The position numbers were made by a program, and so were the translations under genes. Of a DNA stretch of 32,856 nt, positions 14,675-22,643 are shown one piece after another (the first letter of the stretch is position 1; each line of letters opens with the position of its first letter). Below the pieces are notes generated by a model that worked only from the letters and a program-made list of their open reading frames with translations, did no database searches and was not told the DNA's origin. The DNA lies in the NCBI GenBank assembly GCA_000999465.1, contig LCGB01000006.1, positions 1 through 32,856 of the forward strand, given 5' to 3'. Source of the DNA: Candidatus Nomurabacteria bacterium GW2011_GWB1_43_19 (GTDB lineage Bacteria; Patescibacteriota; Minisyncoccia; Phycocordibacterales; UBA9973).

Positions 14675-17600
14675 CTAACGGGATTCATTTTCCCCTTTCT
14701 TTAAATTCACATCCAGCGCTAGACCCCGCAAATAATTGAGGAGCACGTTGAAAGATGCGGGAGAGTTTGGTGGCCGGATTGTTTCATTTTTAATAATAGA
14801 ATCAAAGGTCGCGGAACGTCCGAGTATATCGTCGGATTTAATGGTTAACATTTCACGGAGAGTGTAGGCGGCGCCGTAGCCCTCCAGCGCCCAGACCTCC
14901 ATTTCTCCGAATCTTTGCCCTCCGCCTTGAGCTTTTCCGCCCAAAGGCTGCTGGGTAATGAGCGAATAAGGTCCGATTGAACGCATGTGAATCTTGTCTT
15001 CCACCATATGATGAAGCTTAAGCATATACATATATCCGACAGCTACATCCTGTTCAAAAACTTCTCCGGTGCGTCCGTCAAAAAGTTTTAATTTGCCGTT
15101 TTCCGGAAATCCGGCTTTTTTCAATTCTTCTTTTATTTCTTCGTGCTTGGCTCCCAAAAATGACGGAACAATGGCCTGATATCCGAGAGAGTTGGCGGCC
15201 ATGCCCAGGTGGATTTCCAAAATTTGTCCCAGGTTCATGCGGGAAGGAATACCTAAAGGAGAAAGAATAATGTCGATGGGCGTACCGTCCTCGGTATAAG
15301 GCATATCCTCTTCCGGAAGAACTGTTGAAATAACTCCTTTGTTTCCGTGTCTTCCAGAGAGTTTGTCTCCAACCGAAATATTCCTGATTTGAGCGACTTC
15401 AATCGCGATTTTCTTGATAATACCCGCTTCAAGCGCGTGCCCGAGATCACGGGAAAAAATTTTCACACCGATTATGCGTCCGCGCTTGCCATGTTCCATT
15501 CGCAATGATGTGTCTTTCACATCACGCGCCTTTTCGGCAAAAATTGAACGAAGAAGCCGTTCCTCCGGAGTGAGTTCGGTTTCTCCTTTTGGAGTAATTT
15601 TCCCGACCAGAATATCATTCTCCCTCACTTCGGCGCCGATGCGGACAATGCCGTCCTCATCCAGGTCTTTTAATTTAAGTTCCCCGACATTCGGAATATC
15701 GCGGGTGGTAATTTCGGGTCCGAGTTTGGTATCACGGACTATACAGGTAAACTCTTCCACGTATACGCTGGTGAATTTGCTATTCTTTACTAGCCTTTCG
15801 GAAATAATAATTGCATCCTCGTAAGTTGAACCGGACCAGGACAAAAAGGCCACAAAAATATTCTGTCCGAGAGAGATCTGTCCGTTTACCGTACTCGAGG
15901 TATCTGCCAAGATATCGCCTTTTTTCACCTTGTCGCCGACATTGAGGAGCGGACGCTGGTGAAAGACGGCAAAGTTATTGTTTCGCAGGAAATTGATGAG
16001 CTGGTAGGTTTTTTCCTTTTTTCCGTTGACGACTATTTTCTTCGCATCCAAATAAGATATGATGCCGTCCTCTTCCGCAATGACCAACCGTCCGCCGTCG
16101 CGCGATGCAAGTTCTTCCACTCCAGTTGCCACAAGGGGCATTTCCGGCAGTACGCACGGCACAGCCTGTTTCTGCATGTTACTTCCCATCAGCGCTCGGT
16201 TAGCATTGTTGTGTTCTAAAAACGGAATCATGGAAGTTGCGATGGAAAAGGCCTGGTTGGTAGCCACGTCAATGAAATCCACTTCGTTTCTGGAAACCCT
16301 GCCCGGCTCGGTTTTGATTCTGGCTTCAACTTTTTCTTCGGTTATTTTTCCGTCTTCGTCATAAGGAATTCCGGCATGCGCAATGTTATATTTTTCTTCT
16401 TCCAGTGCATTCAGATAAATTATTTCACCGGTAAGTTTGCCGTTTTTAACTTTTATATAAGGAACCTCAATAATCCCAAAATCATTGATTCTCGCGTAAG
16501 TTGAAAGGTGCAGGATGAGCCCAATGTTCGGCCCTTCCGGAGTGTGAATCGGACAAACTCTTCCGTAGTGCGAAGGGTGCACATCGCGAACTTCAAGTCC
16601 GGCGCGTTCGCGAGTAAGGCCTCCGGGTCCAAGCGCGGAAAGTAGACGAATGTGTTCAATCTCGGCCAGCACATTTTCCTGGTTCATAAACTGAGAAAGC
16701 TGGTTGGTAGTGAAAAATTCTTTAATGCGGGCTTGAAGCGGGCGCTGGTTGATGATGGCAATCGGCATCGCCGTATCCACGTCAATAATGGACATCCGAT
16801 CCTGGATGTTCCTTTTAATCTGCATCATCCCGGTACGTACTTTTTGTTGCAAGATTTCTCCGACAAAACGCACGCGCCTTTGTCCGAGGTGGTCTATATC
16901 GTCCGCTTTTGCTCCCGGAGTATTGTTTAAGAAAATAATGTGCGAGACAACCGTCACCAAATCTTCCTTGGAAATCGTCCGGCGGGCCATTTCTTCCTCG
17001 CCCATTCCTTTCTCAAAGCGTTGGTTGAAACGGAACCGTCCGACCGGAGAAAGATCGTAGCGTTCCGGGGTAAACAGCGAATGAATGAATTCTTTGGCGT
17101 TGTCGGCCGTGGCCATATCGCCGTCCCGCAAACGCTTGTAAATTTCAATATATGCGTCATTTAAGTTTTTTAGTCCGTCTTTGGTCAATAAATTCTTGAC
17201 GGTTTCCGCTACCACTGGGTCTTTGGAGAAAGCTTTAATAAGCATTTCGTCTGTTTCGTAGCCCAAGACGCGCAAAAGCGCGGTGGCTGGGAACTTTCTT
17301 TTTTTGTCTATTCGTATGTAAATTCCTCCGTCGGCCTCCGATTCTATTTCAATCCAGACCCCACGGGCCGGAATAATTTTCGCGCCGAAATATCTACTGC
17401 CCTTAATTTCGGATTCAGTAAAGAAAACCCCGAAGCTTCTGGCCAACTGGGGCACAATGACACGCTCCACTCCGTTGATGATAAAAGTGCCGTGGGAAGT
17501 CATCAAAGGAACATCTGACATAAAAATTTCCTGTTCCTTGACGGTGCCCAGAATTTTGTTGGTCAGCTTGACCCGCGCCTTCAAGGGCCCTTGATAAGAG

Positions 17601-17848
17601 AGCTTGTTTATTTTGGAATTGTTTTCATCGATTTTGGATTCGCTTAAAGAAAAAGAGGTGAATTCCAACTGAAATTTTTTTCCGGAGTAATCGGCAATTG
17701 GAGAAAATTCTTTAAAGACCTCCCCGATACCGGTTTCCACCAGCCATTTGAAGCTTTTTATCTGCGCCTCAATTAAATTCGGAAACTCCACCAGGGGTTT
17801 CTTATATCTTGAAAAATACTTCTTCGGACGAGATGTTATTTTATGCAT
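14675..17848 (-). CDS. rpoB: DNA-directed RNA polymerase beta subunit
   Basis: 1057 residues, shorter than the E. coli protein (1342), consistent with missing lineage-specific inserts. Conserved blocks are visible in order: MSDVPLMTSHGTFIINGVERVIV, the fork/rifampicin region LSQFMNQENVLAEIEHIRLLSALGPGGL, VHPSHYGRVCPIHTPEGPNIGLI, MIPFLEHNNANRALMGSNMQKQAVP, HGNKGVIS and the C-terminal clamp GGKAQGGGQRFGEMEVWALEGYGA. It pairs with beta' to form core polymerase. The promoter has TTGACA and TAAGGT with a leader of about 80 nt, longer than for other genes here. Confidence 0.98.
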   Translation of the reverse strand: MHKITSRPKKYFSRYKKPLVEFPNLIEAQIKSFKWLVETGIGEVFKEFSPIADYSGKKFQLEFTSFSLSESKIDENNSKINKLSYQGPLKARVKLTNKILGTVKEQEIFMSDVPLMTSHGTFIINGVERVIVPQLARSFGVFFTESEIKGSRYFGAKIIPARGVWIEIESEADGGIYIRIDKKRKFPATALLRVLGYETDEMLIKAFSKDPVVAETVKNLLTKDGLKNLNDAYIEIYKRLRDGDMATADNAKEFIHSLFTPERYDLSPVGRFRFNQRFEKGMGEEEMARRTISKEDLVTVVSHIIFLNNTPGAKADDIDHLGQRRVRFVGEILQQKVRTGMMQIKRNIQDRMSIIDVDTAMPIAIINQRPLQARIKEFFTTNQLSQFMNQENVLAEIEHIRLLSALGPGGLTRERAGLEVRDVHPSHYGRVCPIHTPEGPNIGLILHLSTYARINDFGIIEVPYIKVKNGKLTGEIIYLNALEEEKYNIAHAGIPYDEDGKITEEKVEARIKTEPGRVSRNEVDFIDVATNQAFSIATSMIPFLEHNNANRALMGSNMQKQAVPCVLPEMPLVATGVEELASRDGGRLVIAEEDGIISYLDAKKIVVNGKKEKTYQLINFLRNNNFAVFHQRPLLNVGDKVKKGDILADTSSTVNGQISLGQNIFVAFLSWSGSTYEDAIIISERLVKNSKFTSVYVEEFTCIVRDTKLGPEITTRDIPNVGELKLKDLDEDGIVRIGAEVRENDILVGKITPKGETELTPEERLLRSIFAEKARDVKDTSLRMEHGKRGRIIGVKIFSRDLGHALEAGIIKKIAIEVAQIRNISVGDKLSGRHGNKGVISTVLPEEDMPYTEDGTPIDIILSPLGIPSRMNLGQILEIHLGMAANSLGYQAIVPSFLGAKHEEIKEELKKAGFPENGKLKLFDGRTGEVFEQDVAVGYMYMLKLHHMVEDKIHMRSIGPYSLITQQPLGGKAQGGGQRFGEMEVWALEGYGAAYTLREMLTIKSDDILGRSATFDSIIKNETIRPPNSPASFNVLLNYLRGLALDVNLKKGENESR

Positions 17849-17850
17849 AC

Positions 17851-17922
17851 TGATTGAGTACGAAAAATTAACGCTTTTTTAAGGCCTTATAATTAAACAA
17901 GATTGCATCCGACACTCAATCA
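17851..17922 (-). promoter_or_regulatory. rpoB leader bracketed by a 9-bp inverted repeat
   Basis: TGATTGAGT at 17851-17859 and its exact reverse complement at 17914-17922 would pair in the rpoB leader, closing a ~54-nt interior that includes the palindrome TAAGGCCTTA. The 3' arm ends 2 nt before the rpoB ATG, so the pairing could affect ribosome access. Confidence 0.4.
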
Positions 17923-17935
17923 ATGAATCTCAACC

Positions 17936-17964
17936 ACCTTACTCTATTCGCGGTTTTTTGTCAA
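17936..17964 (-). promoter_or_regulatory. rpoB promoter
   Basis: On the minus strand TTGACA (17964-17959), 17-nt spacer, TAAGGT (17941-17936). Predicted start is near 17929, giving a leader of about 80 nt. The remainder of 17965-18024 shows no gene. Confidence 0.6.
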
Positions 17965-18024
17965 CAGTTTATTGGGGATTAAAATAATATTTATGATTTT
18001 TCGTTGTTCTCTAAACTCACCAAC

Positions 18025-18046
18025 GTATAACTTTTCTGCATATGCT
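18025..18046. repeat. Left inverted repeat of the second PaaX/Cas2-like gene
   Basis: Matches the reverse complement of 18689-18710 at about 18 of 22 positions, sharing GCATATGCT and GTATAA. Similarity continues more weakly on the gene side. It lies 22 bp beyond the stop codon. Confidence 0.6.
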
Positions 18047-18068
18047 GATTTCTTATACATAGGGCAAA

Positions 18069-18674
18069 TTAAGTTAAATGGAAATGTTTCTTTAATTTTT
18101 CATCCCTTAAAATACTTTCCGTAGTCAGAACTTCCACGCACTTTTCCACTCCAAAAAAGTCAGCAACAAAAATTATTTCATCTTCGCAAGGATAAGGGTA
18201 AATCCAAGCGGATTTTTGAAATTGAAAAAAATTTAACTTCTTCAAATAATACCTCAAGGCTTCTCTCCCCTTTGTAAATCTCATAGGGATATCAAACATT
18301 ACTAACCTCCATTTTCCATCCCACTTTTTGGGTTTTTTAATTTCTATGAGGTCAATAGAAAAAGACTTCAATTTTGCTTCTCCTTTTTTGGTAATTTTGA
18401 CTATTGTTTTTCCATCCTTGTCACAGACATATTCTATAAGCTTTTGGCGTTTAATATTATTAACGGCACTACGAATTTGCCTTTTAGAATATTTCTTGGA
18501 ACCCCCAAATATTTTAAAGCATTGGACTGCGTTTCCTATAGCTCCAACTCCGACAACTAGTACCGGAATTGAGGCGAGAGCAAGTACACAAAGAGCAACC
18601 GTGGCAATCTTGGCTTTAGTGGTATCTGAATTTAAAAAATCTTGTAATTGTTCTTTATATCCTTGTTTGTACAT
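18069..18674 (-). CDS. PaaX/Cas2-like protein with a membrane helix (copy 2)
   Basis: 201 residues. Residues about 23-48 form a strongly hydrophobic helix absent from typical PaaX. About 55-105 fits a winged HTH (RSAVNNIKRQKLIEYV, KITKKGEAKL) and about 115-195 the Cas2/PaaX ferredoxin-like domain (WRLVMFDIPMRF, SAWIYPYPCEDEI). It shares FDIP and the YPYPC signature with the gene at 5262-5822, but the sequences are clearly diverged. A membrane-tethered regulator is possible; nuclease activity is untested. There is no CRISPR context. On the minus strand TATATT ends 6 nt before the ATG, another leaderless start, and inverted repeats flank the gene. Confidence 0.72.
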   Translation of the reverse strand: MYKQGYKEQLQDFLNSDTTKAKIATVALCVLALASIPVLVVGVGAIGNAVQCFKIFGGSKKYSKRQIRSAVNNIKRQKLIEYVCDKDGKTIVKITKKGEAKLKSFSIDLIEIKKPKKWDGKWRLVMFDIPMRFTKGREALRYYLKKLNFFQFQKSAWIYPYPCEDEIIFVADFFGVEKCVEVLTTESILRDEKLKKHFHLT

Positions 18675-18688
18675 GTGTATAATATACT

Positions 18689-18710
18689 AGCATATGCGGA
18701 ATTTTTATAC
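18689..18710. repeat. Right (promoter-side) inverted repeat of the second PaaX/Cas2-like gene
   Basis: Partner of 18025-18046. It lies just upstream of the -10 box TATATT (18686-18681 on the minus strand), over the -35 region, so it is placed to act as an operator. Confidence 0.6.
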
Positions 18711-18753
18711 ATGTTCCCGGGTTAATACCTTTCATCTTTGGCTGTTGCGGTAG

Positions 18754-18759
18754 TATAAT
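18754..18759 (+). promoter_or_regulatory. -10 box for the 61-residue membrane protein gene
   Basis: Perfect TATAAT, 6 nt before the ATG at 18766, no Shine-Dalgarno. Confidence 0.55.
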
Positions 18760-18765
18760 AGGTTC

Positions 18766-18951
18766 ATGGACAAAAATTCTTTTATACATCTAGCAACAAT
18801 TATATTTACCATAGTGGGAATAATTCATCTATATCGTGGCTTTGCGGGACTACCCCTTACCTTGGGAGCCTGGAAAGCACCTTTATACATATCTTTCGTT
18901 GAAAGTTTTCTGTTCCTTCTCTTTGCATATCTAGGATATCGCCAATGGTAA
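18766..18951 (+). CDS. Small two-helix membrane protein
   Basis: 61 residues with two hydrophobic segments (about 6-30 and 38-58) joined by a short loop containing LTLGAWKAP, ending in GYRQW. It has no catalytic motif I can recognise. The clean -10 box at leaderless spacing and good membrane helices support a real gene. It converges on trmD, whose stop lies 8 bp beyond its own stop. The function is unknown. Confidence 0.7.
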   Translation: MDKNSFIHLATIIFTIVGIIHLYRGFAGLPLTLGAWKAPLYISFVESFLFLLFAYLGYRQW

Positions 18952-18959
18952 CAATATAT

Positions 18960-19625
18960 TTATGGTCTGCCTTTTGACTTTTTCCACTCTTCAATTTTTT
19001 TATGGTTTCCGGAGAGCAGCACTTTCGGGACTTTGTAATTTTTTCCCCTATATTTAAAAACCTCCGGGCGGGTATAGACCTCGCTGGAGGAAACTCGTTC
19101 TTCTTCCAATGATTCATATTTACCCAGTACTCCCGGAATCTGGCGGGAAATAGAATCTATCAAAACCATTGCCGGCAGTTCTCCGCCGGTTAAGACATAA
19201 TCCCCAATTGAAATTTCTTCGGCTTTTAAAATTTTCTGCATGCGCGCATCTATCCCCTCATAGCGGCCGGAAATTAAGATAATGTCGGTATATTTTTGTT
19301 TAACCAATTTCTTCGCATAAGCCGTATTAAATTTTTTGCCGGATGGAGAAAAAAGAATTACTTTTGTTTTATTTTTCTTGCCCCGCCCTGGCGATGGTAT
19401 TTTAATTTTCGCAAAGGCTTTAAGAAAAAGTTCCGGGCGTAAAACCATGCCGGGCCCGCCGCCGTAGGGCCGATCGTCCACCCGGCGTTTCGGCTCGCAA
19501 AAATCCATTGGATTATAAAAAAGAACTTTAATTTTTTTATAATAGATTGCCCGCCCAATAATTGACTCCTTGAGATAAGAATTAAACATTTCCGGAAATA
19601 TAGTAATAATGTGAAATTTAGTCAT
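18960..19625 (-). CDS. trmD: tRNA (guanine-37-N1)-methyltransferase
   Basis: 221 residues. TrmD methylates G37 of tRNAs using S-adenosylmethionine and prevents frameshifting. Visible SPOUT-family motifs are IITIFPEMFNSYL, RRVDDRPYGGGPGMV, LISGRYEGIDARM and SIGDYVLTGGELPAMVLID, the latter two forming the trefoil knot that binds the methyl donor. The C-terminal part (LLSGNHKKIEEW) matches the tRNA-binding domain. It lies downstream of rpsP and khpA, the common ribosomal/tRNA cluster, but a terminator at 19702-19727 separates it from them. Confidence 0.96.
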   Translation of the reverse strand: MTKFHIITIFPEMFNSYLKESIIGRAIYYKKIKVLFYNPMDFCEPKRRVDDRPYGGGPGMVLRPELFLKAFAKIKIPSPGRGKKNKTKVILFSPSGKKFNTAYAKKLVKQKYTDIILISGRYEGIDARMQKILKAEEISIGDYVLTGGELPAMVLIDSISRQIPGVLGKYESLEEERVSSSEVYTRPEVFKYRGKNYKVPKVLLSGNHKKIEEWKKSKGRP

Positions 19626-19701
19626 AAAAAATTGCTGTGCCCGTCCGTAGCTTTAGCGAAGGGGGGTAATAATGTGAAAATGCATGTCTTTAAAGTATAT
19701 C

Positions 19702-19727
19702 AAAAATCCCCCTTACGGGGGATTTTT
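19702..19727. terminator. Bidirectional terminator after khpA
   Basis: An 11-bp perfect stem (AAAAATCCCCC and its complement) with a 4-nt loop and T-runs on both strands. It lies 2 bp after the khpA stop and would end rpsP-khpA transcription. Confidence 0.75.
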
Positions 19728-19729
19728 GT

Positions 19730-20071
19730 TTAAATTCCTTTCAAGTCCTCCATCGCTTGGTCTACCGTCTTAAGTGGATTTTCCGGACCGTGGGAACCCA
19801 TGTGCCCCTCCGGCCTTAAACTGCCGGCCGGCTCGTTGATTTTCAGATTAACCCGGGCATTGTTTTTCATGCCAATGATGCGAAGCAACGTGCGGATGGC
19901 CTTGGCGGTGTTTCCCATCCTTCCGATAATTTTTCCCATATCGGCCGGATTTACGGTTAGCGTTATCAGCACCCCCATTTCGTCCACCGTCCGTTCAATC
20001 TTAACGTCGTTCGGATTGTCCACCAGAGCTTTGACCACGTATTCCAGAAATATCTTGTCAGCTTCTTCCAT
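19730..20071 (-). CDS. khpA: KH-domain RNA-binding protein
   Basis: 113 residues. One type II KH domain with the GKIIGRMGNTAKAIR loop (GxxG) fits the KhpA/YlqC family, which binds RNA and often lies beside rpsP. The core is about 76 residues; here a Gly/Pro/His-rich tail (EPAGSLRPEGHMGSHGPENP) precedes the last helix. The DNA for this tail carries a 6-bp perfect inverted repeat (CCGGCC / GGCCGG at 19810-19815 and 19826-19831), so it may be another in-frame palindromic insertion. It is the second gene after rpsP. Confidence 0.88.
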   Translation of the reverse strand: MEEADKIFLEYVVKALVDNPNDVKIERTVDEMGVLITLTVNPADMGKIIGRMGNTAKAIRTLLRIIGMKNNARVNLKINEPAGSLRPEGHMGSHGPENPLKTVDQAMEDLKGI

Positions 20072-20166
20072 AGTGTTTCAGAATGATTTTATTCTTTATA
20101 ATAACGCAGTGTTACGACCGATACTGCTTTCTGTAATTATACTTTACCCCACCGTGGCGGGGCAAG

Positions 20167-20487
20167 TTATTTTTTCGCTTTCAACTCTTTGCGCTTGACC
20201 GTCGGCTGTTTTCTGGGCAAAACATTCACTTTCTTGCCGACAATTACCTGGTCGTGCACTAGAAAATTATGCATGGTGTCGGAACATTTGGCGCCCTGGC
20301 TTATCCAGTATTTTATCCTCTCGGTATTCAGATTTTTTTTCGCGCTGTCGTCCTTGGCTTTCGGGTTATAAGTGCCTAGGATTTCCAAAAATTTTCCGCT
20401 TTTGGTGCTGTTCTTGGAGTCGGTCAAAACGGCCCGGAACGAAGGGTCGTTTTTTCTCCCGATTCTCTGAAATCTTATTTTCAGCAT
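20167..20487 (-). CDS. rpsP: Ribosomal protein bS16
   Basis: 106 residues. The N-terminus MLKIRFQRIGRKNDPSFRAV and the strand GKFLEILGTYNPKA are characteristic, followed by NTERIKYWISQGAKCSDTMHNFL. A Lys-rich C-terminal tail is present. bS16 stabilises the small ribosomal subunit during assembly. On the minus strand a possible promoter TTGCCT-16 nt-TAAACT ends 6 nt before the ATG. It diverges from rnr across 56 bp. Confidence 0.95.
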   Translation of the reverse strand: MLKIRFQRIGRKNDPSFRAVLTDSKNSTKSGKFLEILGTYNPKAKDDSAKKNLNTERIKYWISQGAKCSDTMHNFLVHDQVIVGKKVNVLPRKQPTVKRKELKAKK

Positions 20488-20531
20488 TTAGCGAGTTTAA
20501 CATAAATTATTAAAAAGGCAACTTTCTATGA

Positions 20532-20537
20532 TATAGT
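20532..20537 (+). promoter_or_regulatory. -10 box for rnr
   Basis: TATAGT ends 6 nt before the ATG at 20544, again leaderless spacing. The divergent rpsP promoter shares this 56-bp gap. Confidence 0.45.
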
Positions 20538-20543
20538 GAAAGA

Positions 20544-22643
20544 ATGAAAGGGTCCGCAGGCAAACGCGAGGGCATTATCTCCATATCTTCCAAAGGAACG
20601 GGATATGTGGCTATCGGGGCCGAAAAAAGCAAGGGCGAGGACCCGGAAATTGATTTCCGGCATTTAAATACCGCCCTGCACGGAGACCTGGTTGAGATAA
20701 TTCTCCATCCCAAGGGACGCGGGAGGCCCGCCTCCGCCAAAGGCTACGGTAGGGCAAGGCAAACAGCCGAAGTGACAAAGATACTCTCCCGCGCCAAAAC
20801 CCGCTTCGCGGGGGTACTGGAAGAAGAAAATAAAATGTTCTTTCTGAAACCGGACGACACCAAAATGTATACGGATATCCTGATTCCCAAAGAATCGCTG
20901 AACCATGCCAAAACCGGGCAGAAAGTTTTCGCGGAAATAGTTTCATGGAAAAGCGCGCAAAAGGCCCCGCTCGGAAAAATAATAAAGATCCTGGGCCGTC
21001 CGGGCGACAACGACGCCGAAATGCATTCCATCGCGATAGAGAAGGGGTTTGATTCGGAACTGCCCGGCAAAGTGGAAGAAGAGGCAAAAAAAATAAAACG
21101 GAGCGGAATCAAAGAAACAGATTACAGAGGCCGGCGGGACTTCAGGAAAATTCTTACTTTCACGATTGACCCTTCGGACGCGAAGGACTTTGACGACGCG
21201 ATATCTTTCAGATTCCTCCCCTCCTTAAAAAAGGAGGGGGTAGGGGGTGGTAATTCAAAAGACCACTCCGCCTTCGACTCCCCTCCTCCACAAGGAGGGG
21301 AGCAGTATGAAATAGGAATACATATCGCGGATGTGTCGCATTATGTCCGGACCGGCATGGAGCTGGATAACGAAGCGCGCGAGCGGGGTACTTCGGTTTA
21401 CCTGGTGGATAGGACAATCCCGATGCTGCCGGAGACACTCTCCAACGATTTATGCAGTTTAGTCCCTCACCAGGACCGGCTGACCATGAGCGCGGTTTTT
21501 ATTGTGGATAAAAATGCCAGAGTGCGGGGCGAATGGTTCGGGCGCACGCTGATACATTCAAGAAAAAGATTCACCTACGAAGAAGCGGAACATTCAATCA
21601 AAAAACCGGGAACCCCGTTCCACCGAGAACTTTCTGTTTTGAACAATCTGGCTAAGAAATTAACCAGGGAAAGGTTCTCCCGGGGGGCGATATCGCTCGA
21701 CCAGGAAGAGGTAAAATTCGTGCTGGATTCAAAAGGAAAACCGGTCAGGGTAATAAAAAAGGAGCGGGGCGATTCCAACAGGTTGATTGAAGAATTTATG
21801 CTTTTGGCAAATAAAAAAGTCGCGGAAAAAATTACCCGAGGGCTCAATATAAATAAAGCGAAAGGAAACTCGGCCTTTATTTACCGCATCCATGACGAAC
21901 CCAGTAAAGAAAAGATGGCGGATCTGGCATTTTTCCTGCGAGGCCTGGGACACAAAGTATCCTTGCAAAACGGCCTCATCCCCAATCATGAAATAAACAA
22001 ACTTCTGGGAGGTTTGGCCACGGAAAACGCCAAGGATATAATGAGCGACACGGTGCACCGCGCGGTCATCCGGTCCATGGCCAAGGCGATTTATTCTACC
22101 AAGAATATCGGGCACTACGGGCTGGCTTTTGAATATTACACGCATTTCACCTCCCCGATCAGGAGATACCCGGATATTATGGTGCACCGAATGCTGGCCG
22201 ACTATCTGGCCGGGAAAAGGGTCAGGACAGAAAAACTGGCTGAATACGAAAAAATTGCCATCATCGCCTCCGAGCAGGAAAAGCGAGCGGCCGATGCCGA
22301 ACGGGCCTCCACAAAATACAAGCAAGTGGAGTATATGTCGGAGCATTTGGGAAAAGTTTTTGACGGAGTGGTCAGCGGGATAACCGAATGGGGAATGTAT
22401 GTGGAAGAAACGGAAACAAAGTGCGAAGGATTGGTGCGGGTGCGGGACCTCAACGACGATTTCTATGTTTTTAACGAAAAAAAGCTGGAATTGGTTGGAC
22501 AAGGTAGGAAGTCCCGACGCCCTTCGGGGTCGGGATCCCGGCCGCAAGCGTCGGGAAAAAAATACCGTCTGGGCAGCCGGGTGAAAATAAAGGTCCAGAG
22601 GGTTGACCTGGAGAGAAAAACAATAGATTATGTCCTAGCATGA
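20544..22643 (+). CDS. rnr: Ribonuclease R / RNase II-family 3'-5' exoribonuclease
   Basis: 699 residues. The protein degrades structured RNA from the 3' end. An N-terminal cold-shock/OB region (about 1-180) precedes the RNB domain: TIDPSDAKDFDDAISF supplies the metal-binding Asp, followed by IGIHIADVSHYV, YLVDRTIPMLP, ANKKVAEKI and FEYYTHFTSPIRRYPD. A C-terminal S1 domain (GKVFDGVVSGITEWGMYVE) binds RNA. Two in-frame insertions stand out: about 27 residues directly after DDAISFR and about 19 near the end of S1, both made of palindromic DNA. The stop overlaps the next start (ATGA), implying translational coupling. Confidence 0.96.
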   Translation: MKGSAGKREGIISISSKGTGYVAIGAEKSKGEDPEIDFRHLNTALHGDLVEIILHPKGRGRPASAKGYGRARQTAEVTKILSRAKTRFAGVLEEENKMFFLKPDDTKMYTDILIPKESLNHAKTGQKVFAEIVSWKSAQKAPLGKIIKILGRPGDNDAEMHSIAIEKGFDSELPGKVEEEAKKIKRSGIKETDYRGRRDFRKILTFTIDPSDAKDFDDAISFRFLPSLKKEGVGGGNSKDHSAFDSPPPQGGEQYEIGIHIADVSHYVRTGMELDNEARERGTSVYLVDRTIPMLPETLSNDLCSLVPHQDRLTMSAVFIVDKNARVRGEWFGRTLIHSRKRFTYEEAEHSIKKPGTPFHRELSVLNNLAKKLTRERFSRGAISLDQEEVKFVLDSKGKPVRVIKKERGDSNRLIEEFMLLANKKVAEKITRGLNINKAKGNSAFIYRIHDEPSKEKMADLAFFLRGLGHKVSLQNGLIPNHEINKLLGGLATENAKDIMSDTVHRAVIRSMAKAIYSTKNIGHYGLAFEYYTHFTSPIRRYPDIMVHRMLADYLAGKRVRTEKLAEYEKIAIIASEQEKRAADAERASTKYKQVEYMSEHLGKVFDGVVSGITEWGMYVEETETKCEGLVRVRDLNDDFYVFNEKKLELVGQGRKSRRPSGSGSRPQASGKKYRLGSRVKIKVQRVDLERKTIDYVLA
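21214..21302 (+). repeat. In-frame double-hairpin element in the rnr catalytic domain
   Basis: Two hairpins, a 9-bp stem (21218-21226 with 21231-21239, AAAA loop) and a 10-bp stem (21278-21287 with 21293-21302), are joined by a GGGGGTAGGGGGTGGT-like stretch. It encodes LPSLKKEGVGGGNSKDHSAF and DSPPPQGG in the middle of the RNB domain. The second hairpin with its CTTCG lead resembles element C at 14235-14264. Confidence 0.7.
22512..22556 (+). repeat. 45-bp palindromic element inside rnr (in frame)
   Basis: Outer arms TCCCGACGC / GCGTCGGGA (9 bp) and internal GC-rich hairpins. It aligns without gaps to the rpoD element and encodes SRRPSGSGSRPQASGK, the same frame as [15 protein letters not shown] in sigma. 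It lies in a loop of the C-terminal S1 domain. Confidence 0.78.

Noticed and set aside
17849-18068. tRNA or riboswitch in the rpoB upstream gap
   Set aside because: No cloverleaf or recognisable aptamer core; only the promoter, a 9-bp inverted repeat and the repeat of the next gene are visible.
21729-22547. 272-residue minus-strand frame inside rnr
   Set aside because: Antisense shadow of a strongly conserved RNase R gene; no family motif or promoter.
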